A model generated the notes under the pieces. The model had not been told where the DNA came from. It saw nothing but the letters and a program-made list of their open reading frames with translations, and searched no databases. 64,000 bases of DNA from Alphaproteobacteria bacterium (GTDB taxonomy: Bacteria > Pseudomonadota > Alphaproteobacteria > CACIAM-22H2). Of the stretch, positions 49,564 through 58,408 are shown piece after piece. The stretch's first letter is position 1; the number at the start of each line of letters is the position of its first letter. A program made the position numbers and the translations under genes. The stretch spans positions 62,001-126,000 of the forward strand of contig JAFKFM010000008.1 of the NCBI GenBank assembly GCA_017308135.1, in the 5' to 3' direction.

Positions 49564-50304
49564 ATGCGCCTGCTGTTGATCAACGCGAATACGTCCGATT
49601 TCGTCACCTCGAAGGTCCGCGCGGCGGCGCAGGCTTGCGCCTCGCCGGGCACGACGATCGAAGCGGTGACCGGCACATTCGGCGGCCGCGTGATCGGCTC
49701 GCGCACCGAAAACGCGATCGGCGAGCATTCGGCCGTCGATCTGGCGGCGAAACACGCAGCCGGTATGGACGGCGTGCTGATCGCCGTGTCCTACGATACG
49801 GGTGCGAAGGCGCTGCGCGAGATGCTGGATGTGCCCGTCCTTGGCATGACCGAAGCCGCGTTGCATGCCGCGACGATTTTGGGCGGGCGCGTGGGCATGA
49901 TCGTATTCGGGCCGCGCGTGCTGGGGCTTTATCGCGACGTGATCGACGCGACCGGCCTTGCGGGCAAGGTCGGCGGCTGGCGCGCGATCGACAACTCGAA
50001 ACCCTATGCGCCCGGCGATCAGACCGAGGTCGAAGACCAAATCGTCGCCGCCTGCGACGATCTAATCGCCAAGGATTGGGTCGAATCGATCGTGCTGACC
50101 GGGGCGGTGATGGCGGGGGTGCCCGCGCGTATCCAGCATCGCGTCGCCGTGCCCGTGCTCGATGGTATTACGACCGGCGTGCCGATGCTCGAAGCCTTCG
50201 TGAAGTTCAAACCCGCCAAGCCGCGCACCGGCAGCTTCGCGCCGATCACGGGGCGCGAGGCGGTGAATGTCGATCCGGCGCTGATCGCCAAGCTGAAGGG
50301 CTGA
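49564..50304 (+). CDS. Asp/Glu/hydantoin racemase family protein (2)
   Basis: A 246-residue homologue of the 47941 gene product, opening with RLLLINANTSDF. Here the first catalytic position reads AVSYDTGA with Ser76 in place of Cys, and the second reads LTGAVMAGV, also without Cys. It is therefore unlikely to be a normal two-cysteine racemase. The gene is followed by a PfkB kinase after 4 bases, which suggests an operon. Function unknown. Confidence 0.8.
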   Translation: MRLLLINANTSDFVTSKVRAAAQACASPGTTIEAVTGTFGGRVIGSRTENAIGEHSAVDLAAKHAAGMDGVLIAVSYDTGAKALREMLDVPVLGMTEAALHAATILGGRVGMIVFGPRVLGLYRDVIDATGLAGKVGGWRAIDNSKPYAPGDQTEVEDQIVAACDDLIAKDWVESIVLTGAVMAGVPARIQHRVAVPVLDGITTGVPMLEAFVKFKPAKPRTGSFAPITGREAVNVDPALIAKLKG

Positions 50305-50308
50305 ACGT

Positions 50309-51175
50309 TTGATCGTCGTTTTCGGTTCGATCAATATCGATTTTCTGCTGCGCGTCGCGCGTTTGCCGGGCGAAGGCGAAACCGTCGGGGGGCAGGATGT
50401 CGCCTTGGCGCCGGGCGGGAAGGGGGCGAACCAAGCGCTTGCCGCGCGCAAGGCGGGGGCTTCGGTAAAGCTCGTCGGCGCGGCCGGCGGCGACGCTTTC
50501 GCCGATCTGGCGCTCGCCAATCTCGTCGCCTCCGGCGTCGATCTGTCGGGCTTGAGCCGCGTCACGCGGCCGACCGGGGCGGCGTTCATCACCATCGACG
50601 ATGCCGGCCGCAATCACATCGTGCTGTCGCCGGGCGCCAATCAGGATGCGAAGGCGGCCGACTTCGTGCCCGTCGCAAGCGGGATTCTATTGGTTCAGCG
50701 CGAATTGCCCGAAGGCGAAACGCTGGCGGCGCTGCGCAAAGCTAAAGATGCGGGCATGACGACGATCGTCAACGCGGCACCCTCGGCCGGGTTTACGGCG
50801 GAGATGCGCGACCTCGCCGACATCGTCATCGCCAACGAGCACGAGATCGCCGATGTCGCGGGCCGCGTCGATACGCCCGAAGCGCTTGCCGTCGAGCTTG
50901 CCAAGACCGGCAAGTCGATCGTGCTCACACTCGGCGCCGAAGGGGCGCTCGCCGCCAAGGGCGGTCAGGTTTGGCGCGCCCCCGCCAGCAAGGTGAACGT
51001 GGTTGATACGACCGGGGCGGGCGACACGTTCTGCGGCGCTTTCGCGGCGGCCTTGGACGAGGGCAAGGATATCGGTGCGGCCTTGGCTTTCGCCGCCGCC
51101 GCCGGATCGCTCGCCTGCACGGGGCTGGGGGCGCAGAGCGCCACGCCCGATCGCGCCGCTATTTTGAAAGCGTGA
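50309..51175 (+). CDS. PfkB-family carbohydrate kinase (ribokinase-like)
   Basis: A 288-residue sugar or nucleoside kinase. The N-terminal substrate block (FGSINIDF..GGQDVALAPGGKGANQA) and the C-terminal catalytic DTTGAGDTF motif are present, resembling ribokinase. It has a TTG start at 50309 with a modest AAGG site 8 bases upstream, close behind the second racemase homologue. It converges with the unknown 225-residue gene, overlapping by 17 bases at the 3' ends. Confidence 0.87.
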   Translation: MIVVFGSINIDFLLRVARLPGEGETVGGQDVALAPGGKGANQALAARKAGASVKLVGAAGGDAFADLALANLVASGVDLSGLSRVTRPTGAAFITIDDAGRNHIVLSPGANQDAKAADFVPVASGILLVQRELPEGETLAALRKAKDAGMTTIVNAAPSAGFTAEMRDLADIVIANEHEIADVAGRVDTPEALAVELAKTGKSIVLTLGAEGALAAKGGQVWRAPASKVNVVDTTGAGDTFCGAFAAALDEGKDIGAALAFAAAAGSLACTGLGAQSATPDRAAILKA

Positions 51176-51836
51176 TCTGGTGGCGATAGATGCCGGCGGG
51201 CGCTACGCCGATCGCGCCGTGCTTGGCCAGCGCCTCTGGCGATAGAACGCCGCGCACGGTCGCGGCGAATTCCGGCATATCGCCCCAGCCTTCGACCAGC
51301 AGCGCCACGCGCGGCCGGTCGTTGGAAACGCCGCGCGCTTTCTCCTCCGCGTTCACTTCGCCGCTCGCCGCCTCGTCGGCGACGATGGCGGAAAGCGCCG
51401 CGATACCCGGCATCGTCATCAGCTTGTCAAATAACGGGGTGAGCGAGGCGACATGCGCCGCTTCGCCGCCGGGCTTGGTGTTGTAGCGCAATGTCGCCAG
51501 CAAGCCGCCATCGGCCGCCCCGCGATTGACCGCCACGCCGCACAGCGATCGCGCGACATTGCGGAAATGCTGGACGGCTTTCAGCGTCCAGGGTGTCGGC
51601 GAATTCAAACGCGCGCGATAATCGGGCCCAGCGACAACGCCCGCGTCGCGCGTTTCGTAGATGTTGAAAAAGCCGAGATCGGCGTCCAACGCCACAAAGC
51701 GCCGCCCACGCACGAAGCCGGGGATCGCGACACGCTCGGGCATATGCTCGCCGCCGTGCCAAGCGTAGAAATCCGCGAGACCATCGGGAACGATATCGTG
51801 CCAGATCGCGACCGCGCCGTTGCCTTGCAAACTCAT
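51159..51836 (-). CDS. Unknown protein, possible dimeric alpha-beta barrel (EthD-like)
   Basis: I do not recognise this 225-residue protein with certainty. FYAWHGGEHMPERVAIPGFVRGRRF and GFFNIYET (read in short parts: WHGGEHMPERV, PGFVRGRRF) are similar to ferredoxin-like, EthD-type folds, and a second similar half may occupy residues 110-225. It is the last gene of the seven-gene minus-strand operon and overlaps the DapA-like gene (ATGA, 51833-51836). No signal peptide or membrane segment. Confidence 0.65.
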   Translation of the reverse strand: MSLQGNGAVAIWHDIVPDGLADFYAWHGGEHMPERVAIPGFVRGRRFVALDADLGFFNIYETRDAGVVAGPDYRARLNSPTPWTLKAVQHFRNVARSLCGVAVNRGAADGGLLATLRYNTKPGGEAAHVASLTPLFDKLMTMPGIAALSAIVADEAASGEVNAEEKARGVSNDRPRVALLVEGWGDMPEFAATVRGVLSPEALAKHGAIGVAPAGIYRHQITLSK

Positions 51837-52756
51837 CCGATCAGTCCTTGTTGGCGGCACAGGGCCGCGATTTCGGCGCGCTCGGCGTCGGAAATGCCGA
51901 GCTGCGGTTCGCGCACCGCCGCACTGGGGAAGATGCCCTGCAAGCGCAGCACTTCCTTCATGCGCGGGCGAAAATCGCGGATCGGGGCGCGCCAGCAATA
52001 GCGTGCGATGGGGCCAAGCTTGTCCCAAATCGTCTGCGCTTTGGCGAGATCGCGGTCGCGGCAGGCATGGATCATCGTCCGGAGTTCGGCGGTCGCCGTG
52101 CCCGCGAAGCCGATCAACGCGCCGTCGCAGCCCATCAACTGGGCTTCGAAGATGAACGTGTCGCTGCCGGTCAGCACGCCGATCTTGCGCGGCAGCTTGG
52201 CGACGGCCTCGACCGCCTGAATCGTCTGCGTCGCATCGAAGGAGGATTCCTTCATCGCGATCAGTTGCGGGATTTCCGCCATCGCCTGAAGAATGTCCGG
52301 CGTGTAATCCGGGCCCCAACCCCGCGGGAACTGGAAGCAGATGATCGGCAATCCCGCCGCATCGGCGATCGCGCGGTGATAGCGCACGATCATGTCGGCG
52401 GGGACCGGCGCCCCCGAGAAGGTCGGGAAGGCCGGGAACACCGCGAAGCCTTCCGCGCCGTTCTTGGCGAGCTTCTCGGCCTTTTTGGCCGCTGCCTTGG
52501 TCGAGCCGCCGCCGGCCCCCGACAGGAAGGGCACGCGCTTGGCGATGGCCCGCGAACAGAGTCGCGCGACTTCGTAGATTTCGTCGTCGTCGAGCGAGAC
52601 GACTTCCGACGCGTCCATATTCATGACGATCGCGTCGGGCTTCTGGCCCGCGATCCAATCCATGTAGCGCTCAAGAGTCGCCCAGTCGATCGACTGGTCG
52701 TCTTTCATCGGCAGAAACGGTGCCGCGATGAGGCCGGAGAAGGGCCGGGGGAGCAT
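51833..52756 (-). CDS. DapA-family (dihydrodipicolinate synthase-like) aldolase/lyase
   Basis: A 307-residue TIM-barrel lyase. The Schiff-base Lys169 in IAMKESSFD is present. The usual GTTGE motif is replaced by NMDASE (46-51), and the YNxP motif by FQFP (141-144), so the Tyr of true DHDPS is missing. It is therefore a catabolic family member that cleaves or forms a 2-keto acid, not lysine synthesis. ATG 52756 follows GAGG by 9 bases. It lies in an operon with an ABC importer. Confidence 0.83.
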   Translation of the reverse strand: MLPRPFSGLIAAPFLPMKDDQSIDWATLERYMDWIAGQKPDAIVMNMDASEVVSLDDDEIYEVARLCSRAIAKRVPFLSGAGGGSTKAAAKKAEKLAKNGAEGFAVFPAFPTFSGAPVPADMIVRYHRAIADAAGLPIICFQFPRGWGPDYTPDILQAMAEIPQLIAMKESSFDATQTIQAVEAVAKLPRKIGVLTGSDTFIFEAQLMGCDGALIGFAGTATAELRTMIHACRDRDLAKAQTIWDKLGPIARYCWRAPIRDFRPRMKEVLRLQGIFPSAAVREPQLGISDAERAEIAALCRQQGLIG

Positions 52757-52767
52757 GATGCGGGACC

Positions 52768-53562
52768 TCAATATTGGATGACGCCGCGGCGCATGAAGCA
52801 CTCAGTGATTTCTTCGCAGTATTCCGAGAACTTCGCGCTGGCGATGATTTCCTTGTTGCGGGGGCGCGGCAGATCGATGTCGATGATGCGGTCGATCTTG
52901 CCGGGGCGCGGCGTCATGACGATCACGCGATCGGCCAGCGCCACGGCTTCCGAAATCCCGTGCGTCACGAACAGCGTCGTGTGGCGCCGGTCGAGCCAGA
53001 GTTTTTCGAGGTCGATGCGCATCTGTTCGCGCGTCAGCGCGTCCAGCGCGCCGAAGGGCTCGTCCATCAGCAGCAGCGGCGGATCGTGGATCAGGCCGCG
53101 CACGATGGCGCAGCGCTGGCGCATGCCGCCCGACAATTCGCGCGGCATGCGGTCGGTGAAGTCGCCCAAGCCGACCTTGCCGAGCAGCCGTAGCGCTTCG
53201 TCGCGACACTTGGCGGGATCGAGCCCGCGCAGTTCGAGCTGGACCAGCACGTTGTCCAACACGTTGCGCCAGTCGAGCAGCACCGGCGACTGGAACACGA
53301 TACCGATTTCGGTCTGCGGGCCGGTCACGTCGCGCCCGGCGACCTTCACGTTGCCGGAACTATTGCGCAGCAGGCCCGCGACGATACGCAGCAACGTACT
53401 TTTGCCGCAGCCCGACGGCCCGACGATCGCGACGAATTCTCCCGCCGCGATCGTCAGGTCGACATGTTCGATCGCGTGCGTGACCATGTCTCCACGCCGG
53501 AAGACATGCGCCACGCCCGCGATATCGACGGACGAGCCGATTTTGTCGAGATCGTTACGCAC
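52768..53562 (-). CDS. ABC transporter ATP-binding protein (NitT/TauT type)
   Basis: A 264-residue ATPase. Walker A GPSGCGKST is at 48-56, signature LSGGMRQR, Walker B LLLMDEPFGALDA and the switch VTHGISEA are present. It overlaps the binding-protein gene by 8 bases and lies 11 bases before the DapA-like gene. It energises the permease encoded at 54592. Confidence 0.88.
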   Translation of the reverse strand: MRNDLDKIGSSVDIAGVAHVFRRGDMVTHAIEHVDLTIAAGEFVAIVGPSGCGKSTLLRIVAGLLRNSSGNVKVAGRDVTGPQTEIGIVFQSPVLLDWRNVLDNVLVQLELRGLDPAKCRDEALRLLGKVGLGDFTDRMPRELSGGMRQRCAIVRGLIHDPPLLLMDEPFGALDALTREQMRIDLEKLWLDRRHTTLFVTHGISEAVALADRVIVMTPRPGKIDRIIDIDLPRPRNKEIIASAKFSEYCEEITECFMRRGVIQY

Positions 53563-54541
53563 TCGGCATGAACTCGTTGGTGTGGAACGCGGTCCAAGGC
53601 TGGTTCGTCTGCAATTCGCGATACTGCTTCAGCAGATCGATCGTCTGTTCCCAATCCTTCTGCGCGCCGAAACCGATGCGGCCCTTCGAATTCGCGGAAT
53701 CGAGCAATTCGAAATCGACCAGCATCTGATCAAGCGTCGAGGCCGCGTTGAGGTCGGGTTTGACCTTCAATGCCGCTTCGACGGCGGCCTTCGGGTTCTT
53801 CTTCGACTCCTCCCACGAGCGCACGCTGGCGCGCACGAAGCGGCGGACCATGTCGGGCTTGTCGCGGATCGTCGAAAGCTGCGTCAGGATCGTCATGCCG
53901 ACGATATTGGCGCCGTGATCGGCGTAGCGCAGCGCATGCGGCTCATGGCCCTGGTACTTGATCAGGAAGAACTGATCGTCGGCACCGCCGAGCAGCGCGT
54001 CGGCGCGCTTTTCCAGCACCGCCGCGACCTTGGCCGCGGGATCGACCTGGACGAAGCGGATCTTGCTCATGTCCAGCTTGTTGTGCGCGGCAAGGGCGCG
54101 GAACAACTGGCCCAGCGGATCGCCGGGCGACACGGCCAGCGACTTGCCTTCGAGATCCTTGGGCGTGCGGATGCCGGCCGAGGCGAGCGACACGACCGAA
54201 AAGCCGGTCGAGTTCAGCAGCGACATGACCGATTTGATCTCCGCCCCGCGCGCGGCGAGGCCGATCAGGCTGGAGGAATCCGCCATGCCGAACGTGTCGG
54301 ATCCGGCGGCGACGACCTGCACCGTGTTGGCCGAGCCGCGGCCTTCGTTCAGCGTGATGTCGATGCCCGCGTCGCGGAACGCGCCGATGTCGCGGCCGTA
54401 GTAGAACGGCACGTGCAATCCGCCGAGATACCAGTTGAAGCGCAGCGAGACGGCGTCGCGGGCTTGCGCGATGGCGGGGGCGTAGGGGGCGGCGGCGAGG
54501 GCCAAGGCGCCCATGCCGAATTTGCGGCGTGTGGTTTTCAT
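53555..54541 (-). CDS. ABC transporter substrate-binding protein (NMT1/ThiY type)
   Basis: A 328-residue periplasmic protein with a Tat-like signal (TTRRKFGMGALALAAAPYAP) and the NMT1 opening LRFNWYLGGLHVPFYYGRD.. that binds amines, pyrimidine-like or sulfonate ligands in relatives. ATG 54541 follows GGGAGA by 7 bases. The ligand is unknown; neighbours are a cupin and a DapA-like lyase. Confidence 0.86.
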   Translation of the reverse strand: MKTTRRKFGMGALALAAAPYAPAIAQARDAVSLRFNWYLGGLHVPFYYGRDIGAFRDAGIDITLNEGRGSANTVQVVAAGSDTFGMADSSSLIGLAARGAEIKSVMSLLNSTGFSVVSLASAGIRTPKDLEGKSLAVSPGDPLGQLFRALAAHNKLDMSKIRFVQVDPAAKVAAVLEKRADALLGGADDQFFLIKYQGHEPHALRYADHGANIVGMTILTQLSTIRDKPDMVRRFVRASVRSWEESKKNPKAAVEAALKVKPDLNAASTLDQMLVDFELLDSANSKGRIGFGAQKDWEQTIDLLKQYRELQTNQPWTAFHTNEFMPSA

Positions 54542-54591
54542 GGCGTTGTCTCCCTTGTGATTTGTTCGTTGGTTTTGGCCGTTGTTTTCGT

Positions 54592-55380
54592 TCAAGCGCC
54601 GGTCACGCCCGCGGGCCGTTGCGAGACGTGCCAGGGGATGGCGAGCCGTTCGATCAACTCGACGGCGTAGTAGACGACGAGGCCGATGATGCTGAGGATG
54701 ATGATGATCGCGAAGACCATCGCCGTTTCGAACTGCCCGTTATACTGGAGCAGCAGATAGCCGAGGCCACGATCGGCGGCGACGAATTCGGCGACGATCG
54801 CGGCCGTGGCCGACAAGGCGGCACCGACCTTCAGCCCGGTGAAGATGTCGGGCAGCGCCTGCGGCAATTGGATGGTGCGGAACAGCTTCCATTCCGAAGC
54901 GCCCGTGGTGCGCGCGAAATCGGCGATCTCCGGATCGACCGATTTGAAGCCCGCCACACTGGCCACCACGATCGGGAAGAAGCACAGCAGGAAAACGATG
55001 ATGACCTTCGGCGCGAAGCCGAAGCCCAGCCAGATGATGAAGAGCGGGGCAATCGCGATCTTCGGGATGATCTGCAGGAAGACGACGACCGGATAGATCG
55101 ATTGCTCGACGAAGCGGCTGCGCGCCACGACCAGCGCCAAAGGCACGCTGACGACGATCGACAGCAGATAGCCCGCGAGCAATTGGCGCGAGGTGACATA
55201 TGCCGCGTCCATCACGGCGGGCGCGCGTTTGACGAACTCGACCCAGACTTTGGTCGGCGGCGGCAGCAGATATTCCTTGATGCCGAACAGCTTCACGCCG
55301 AATTCCCACAGCAGAAGCAGGATCGCGAAAACGATCAGCGGCCCGGCGCGCCGCTTCGTCCAGTCGAGCAGGGCGGTCAT
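54592..55380 (-). CDS. ABC transporter permease (NitT/TauT type)
   Basis: A 262-residue permease with about six hydrophobic segments and the EAA-like loop ARTTGASEWKLFRTIQLP at about 150-167. It overlaps the cupin stop by four bases (55377-55380) and lies 50 bases before the binding-protein gene. It forms the channel of the importer encoded by this operon. Confidence 0.88.
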   Translation of the reverse strand: MTALLDWTKRRAGPLIVFAILLLLWEFGVKLFGIKEYLLPPPTKVWVEFVKRAPAVMDAAYVTSRQLLAGYLLSIVVSVPLALVVARSRFVEQSIYPVVVFLQIIPKIAIAPLFIIWLGFGFAPKVIIVFLLCFFPIVVASVAGFKSVDPEIADFARTTGASEWKLFRTIQLPQALPDIFTGLKVGAALSATAAIVAEFVAADRGLGYLLLQYNGQFETAMVFAIIIILSIIGLVVYYAVELIERLAIPWHVSQRPAGVTGA

Positions 55381-55829
55381 TCCGCCACCTGCCGAGGCAA
55401 ATCGAACGTGCCGAACTCGGCGGGCGTGTTGATCTCGATAAGCTCGAGATCGTCCGAACGCGCCAGCACGTTATGCGCGACACCGGCGGGCTGCGACAGG
55501 CAATCGCCCGCGCGCACGGTGATCTTGCCCTCGCGCCCGCGATAGCCGAACTCGATCCAGCCTTTCATCACGAATACGAAATGGCCGGTCATGTCGTGCC
55601 AATGCCAGCCGGTTTCGCCGGGGAACGGCTTGATCGCGCGAATATGCTTGGCGCCGATCTTACCGCCGCTGGCGGCGGCGAGCCCCAAATCGCGATATTC
55701 GACATCGGCGCGCGGGCCGTCGCGGGTAAACGGCGCGTCGGCAGAGACGAGGGCGAGTTTGCTCAACGCCTCGGCAAAGGGCAGCGGCCCGGCATAGGTT
55801 GGCGTCGCGGGCATAGCGTCAGACGGCAT
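55377..55829 (-). CDS. Cupin-domain protein
   Basis: A 150-residue protein with a single small barrel. The metal-site histidines are in GWHWHDMTGHFVFVMKG and AHNVLA, typical of cupin_2. ATG 55829 lies 7 bases after GGAG and 11 bases inside the end of iclR; the Met at 55814 lacks a site. It may be an oxygenase, an isomerase or a ligand-binding protein; no choice can be made from sequence. Confidence 0.78.
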   Translation of the reverse strand: MPSDAMPATPTYAGPLPFAEALSKLALVSADAPFTRDGPRADVEYRDLGLAAASGGKIGAKHIRAIKPFPGETGWHWHDMTGHFVFVMKGWIEFGYRGREGKITVRAGDCLSQPAGVAHNVLARSDDLELIEINTPAEFGTFDLPRQVAE

Positions 55830-56706
55830 TGGCGAGCTCCGGCGGAAGGGCGGCGGGCGATCGGCCGACGAGGCCGGCGCGCAAGGGCCAGATGGCGGAA
55901 AGTTCTTGGGCCGCGGCGGCGAGGGTGCGCGCGAATTCGGCGCGCCGTTCGGCGGGGAAGCGGCTGATCGGCCCCGCAAGGCTCAACGTGCCCGCGACGG
56001 GCGCATCCGGTTGCGGCGACACGCGGAACGTGACGGCGACGGCGGCCGTCCCCAATTCCGCTTCCTCCAGCGCCAGGCCGTAGCCGCGCGCGCGCGTTTC
56101 GCGCAGTTTCGCTTTTAGCGCCTCGATCGTGCGCACGACATTGGGGCCGAACAAGGCGGCACGCGGGAAGCCGGCGGCGGTGACGATGCGCACCGCGTCC
56201 TTCTCCGGCAATGTCGATAGCCAGATCGATCCGACGGCGGTCGGGTGCAGGGCGACCAGGAATCCGGTATCTGGATCGTAGCGCAGGCCGTGGCGCGCCC
56301 CTTGGGCCTTCGCGACCCAGATCAGGCGTTCGTTGTCGACGATCGTCAGGCGCGCAAGCTCGCCGCTGTCGCGCGCCAGCCGGTCGAGGATCGGCTGCGC
56401 CACGTCGTTGATGCCCAGCCCCGCATAATGGCGCAGGCCCATCAGGCCGAGTTTCATCGTGAGTTCGTAATCGGCGGAGCCTTCATCCTGCTGCACGAAA
56501 CCCTTTTCGATCAGCATCGCCAGCAGGCGATGGACGGCACTTTTCGGCAGCTTCAAGCGATCGCCGATATCGGTGATCGACAAACCGCCGGAATTGGCCG
56601 CGAGCAATTCGAGAATATCGAGCGTGCGGCGCGCGGCGGATTTGCCGCCGGCCGTTTTGTCGCTCTCCGATTTGCGCGTACCCGCCAAAAGCTTTCCCCG
56701 TCGCAT
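55819..56706 (-). CDS. IclR-family transcriptional regulator
   Basis: A 295-residue regulator. The winged helix is at about 27-90 (LDILELLAANSGGLSITDIG, LPKSAVHRLLAMLIEKGF), followed by the IclR effector domain with ALHPTAVGSIWLSTLPE. The 56706 ATG has AGGA immediately before it; a TTG six codons in is an alternative. It is the first gene of the seven-gene operon and probably regulates it. Confidence 0.87.
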   Translation of the reverse strand: MRRGKLLAGTRKSESDKTAGGKSAARRTLDILELLAANSGGLSITDIGDRLKLPKSAVHRLLAMLIEKGFVQQDEGSADYELTMKLGLMGLRHYAGLGINDVAQPILDRLARDSGELARLTIVDNERLIWVAKAQGARHGLRYDPDTGFLVALHPTAVGSIWLSTLPEKDAVRIVTAAGFPRAALFGPNVVRTIEALKAKLRETRARGYGLALEEAELGTAAVAVTFRVSPQPDAPVAGTLSLAGPISRFPAERRAEFARTLAAAAQELSAIWPLRAGLVGRSPAALPPELANAV

Positions 56707-56811
56707 TCCTGTTTTTAAATCGGAACGTGGTTCCAGTTTGTGCAGGACCGGATGCGGAGTCAAGCCGGTCGCTTGCTCCGGGGATGCGTTTTGTCGGCGG
56801 TTCGGGGTAGA

Positions 56812-57591
56812 ATGATCCGTATGCGCCCCCTCCGCATTCTCCGCACCGTTTTGCTCGTTTTGGCTGTGTTGCTCGCCGGACCCGGCATCACCGCCCTGTC
56901 GCGCGCGTCCGACAACAACGATTGGCGGCGCGCGAGCCGCGAGGCGATGGGCTTGGCACCCGATCCCGCCGTCGCGCGCCAGGCGATGATCCGCGTTTAT
57001 GGGGCCCGCACGCGCGGCTGGCGCGGGGCGTTCGGCGTTCACACCTGGGTCGCGGTGAAGCCGGAGAACGCGGCCGCGTGGACGACCTACGAGATCGTCG
57101 GCTGGCGCTCGCGCTGGGGCGGCGACGGGCTGGCGGTGTCGCAAGGGGCCCCCGACCGGCGCTGGTTCGGCGCCGAGCCCGAGCTCTACGCGCATCTGGA
57201 AGGGCCGGGCACGCAGGAAGCGATCGCGCGCGCGGTCGCGGCGGCCGAAGCCTATCCCTATCGCAACGAATACGGGCTGTGGCCGGGGCCGAACTCGAAC
57301 ACCTTCACTGCGATGGTTGCGCGCGCCGTGCCGGAGCTGCGGCTCGACCTGCCGCCCACGGCGATCGGCAAGGATTTTCTCGGCGGTGCGAAAATCGCCG
57401 CCCCTGCGCTATCGGGCACGGGCGTGCAATTCTCGCTGTTCGGCTTGCTCGGCCTCGTCGTTGCGGCCGAAGAAGGCATCGAGCTCAACGTCGCGGGCCT
57501 GACCTTCGGCATCGATCCGCTGGGCTTGGGCGTCAAGCTGCCCGGCATCGGCCGCCTCGGCCCCGCGCAGGATCCGGCGCGGCAGCTTTAG
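56812..57591 (+). CDS. DUF3750 family protein
   Basis: A 259-residue protein with an N-terminal hydrophobic segment at about residues 8-25 (membrane anchor or signal). The pattern GAFGVHTWVAVKPENA, YRNEYGLWPGPNSNTF and the late ELNVAGLTFGIDPLG marks the DUF3750 family, which is uncharacterised. ATG 56812 follows GGGG by 4 bases; an ATG at 56821 is possible. It diverges from iclR and converges with the next ABC gene, three bases apart. Confidence 0.8.
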   Translation: MIRMRPLRILRTVLLVLAVLLAGPGITALSRASDNNDWRRASREAMGLAPDPAVARQAMIRVYGARTRGWRGAFGVHTWVAVKPENAAAWTTYEIVGWRSRWGGDGLAVSQGAPDRRWFGAEPELYAHLEGPGTQEAIARAVAAAEAYPYRNEYGLWPGPNSNTFTAMVARAVPELRLDLPPTAIGKDFLGGAKIAAPALSGTGVQFSLFGLLGLVVAAEEGIELNVAGLTFGIDPLGLGVKLPGIGRLGPAQDPARQL

Positions 57592-57594
57592 CGA

Positions 57595-58407
57595 TTAATG
57601 CTCGTCGATGCCCGCCGGATTGGCGGCCATGGCGTCGTCGAGCAGTTCCGACACGCGCCGGCACGCGTCGTTATAGGGCTGCGAGGTGCGGAACGCTGTG
57701 CCGCGCGGATAGCCCGCATCGACGCCGAGCTCGCCGACGATCCGGCCCGGGCGTGCGGCCATGACGACGATGCGCGTCGACAGATAGACGCTTTCATAGA
57801 CCGAGTGCGTGACGAACACGACCGTCCAGCGCTGCTTGTTCCAGAGTTCCAGCAGATCGTTGTTGAGTTTGAAGCGCGTGATTTCGTCGAGTGCGGCGAA
57901 GGGCTCGTCCATCAGCAGCACTTTGGGCCGCATGACCAGCGCGCGCGCGATCGACACGCGCATCTTCATGCCGCCGGACAATTCGCGCGGATAGGACTTG
58001 GCGAAACGCTCCAGCCCGACCATCTTCAACGCTTCGGCGACGCGGTCGGGCACTTCCCCTTTCGGCCGGTCCTTCAGCGTGAAGGGCAGGGCGACATTGT
58101 CGAACACCGTCGCCCAGGGCATCAGCGTGGGTTCCTGGAACACGAAGCCGATCTCGCGCTCGGGCTTGCCCGACGCATCGTACATCGCCGTCGGCCATTC
58201 GATCTCGCCTTCGCTGGCTTCGCCGAGCCCCGCGATCATGCGCAACGCCGTCGATTTGCCGCAACCCGAGGGCCCGAGCAGCGAGATGAACTCGCCCGGC
58301 ATGATGTCGAGATCGAGGCCGCGGATCGCTTCTGTGCCGTTGGAGAAGACCTTGCGGATTCCCTTCAAGCGCACGAGCGGGCGGGCGGGGATGGAACCGT
58401 CGTCCAT
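57595..58407 (-). CDS. ABC transporter ATP-binding protein (NitT/TauT type)
   Basis: A 270-residue ATPase. Walker A GPSGCGKST at 45-53, signature LSGGMKMR, Walker B VLLMDEPFAALDE and VTHSVYES are present. It is the last gene of the Rieske/creatininase operon, one base after the creatininase gene. It powers the permease at 59230. Confidence 0.88.
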   Translation of the reverse strand: MDDGSIPARPLVRLKGIRKVFSNGTEAIRGLDLDIMPGEFISLLGPSGCGKSTALRMIAGLGEASEGEIEWPTAMYDASGKPEREIGFVFQEPTLMPWATVFDNVALPFTLKDRPKGEVPDRVAEALKMVGLERFAKSYPRELSGGMKMRVSIARALVMRPKVLLMDEPFAALDEITRFKLNNDLLELWNKQRWTVVFVTHSVYESVYLSTRIVVMAARPGRIVGELGVDAGYPRGTAFRTSQPYNDACRRVSELLDDAMAANPAGIDEH

Positions 58408-58408
58408 T

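Noticed and set aside
51833-52756. Lysine-biosynthesis dihydrodipicolinate synthase (dapA)
   Set aside because: The active-site Tyr motif and the GTTGE motif are replaced, and the gene lies in an importer operon.
51848-54670. 940-codon open frame on the plus strand across the DapA-like, ATPase and binding-protein genes
   Set aside because: It lies opposite three well-recognised genes and has no recognisable domain, so it is a composition artefact.
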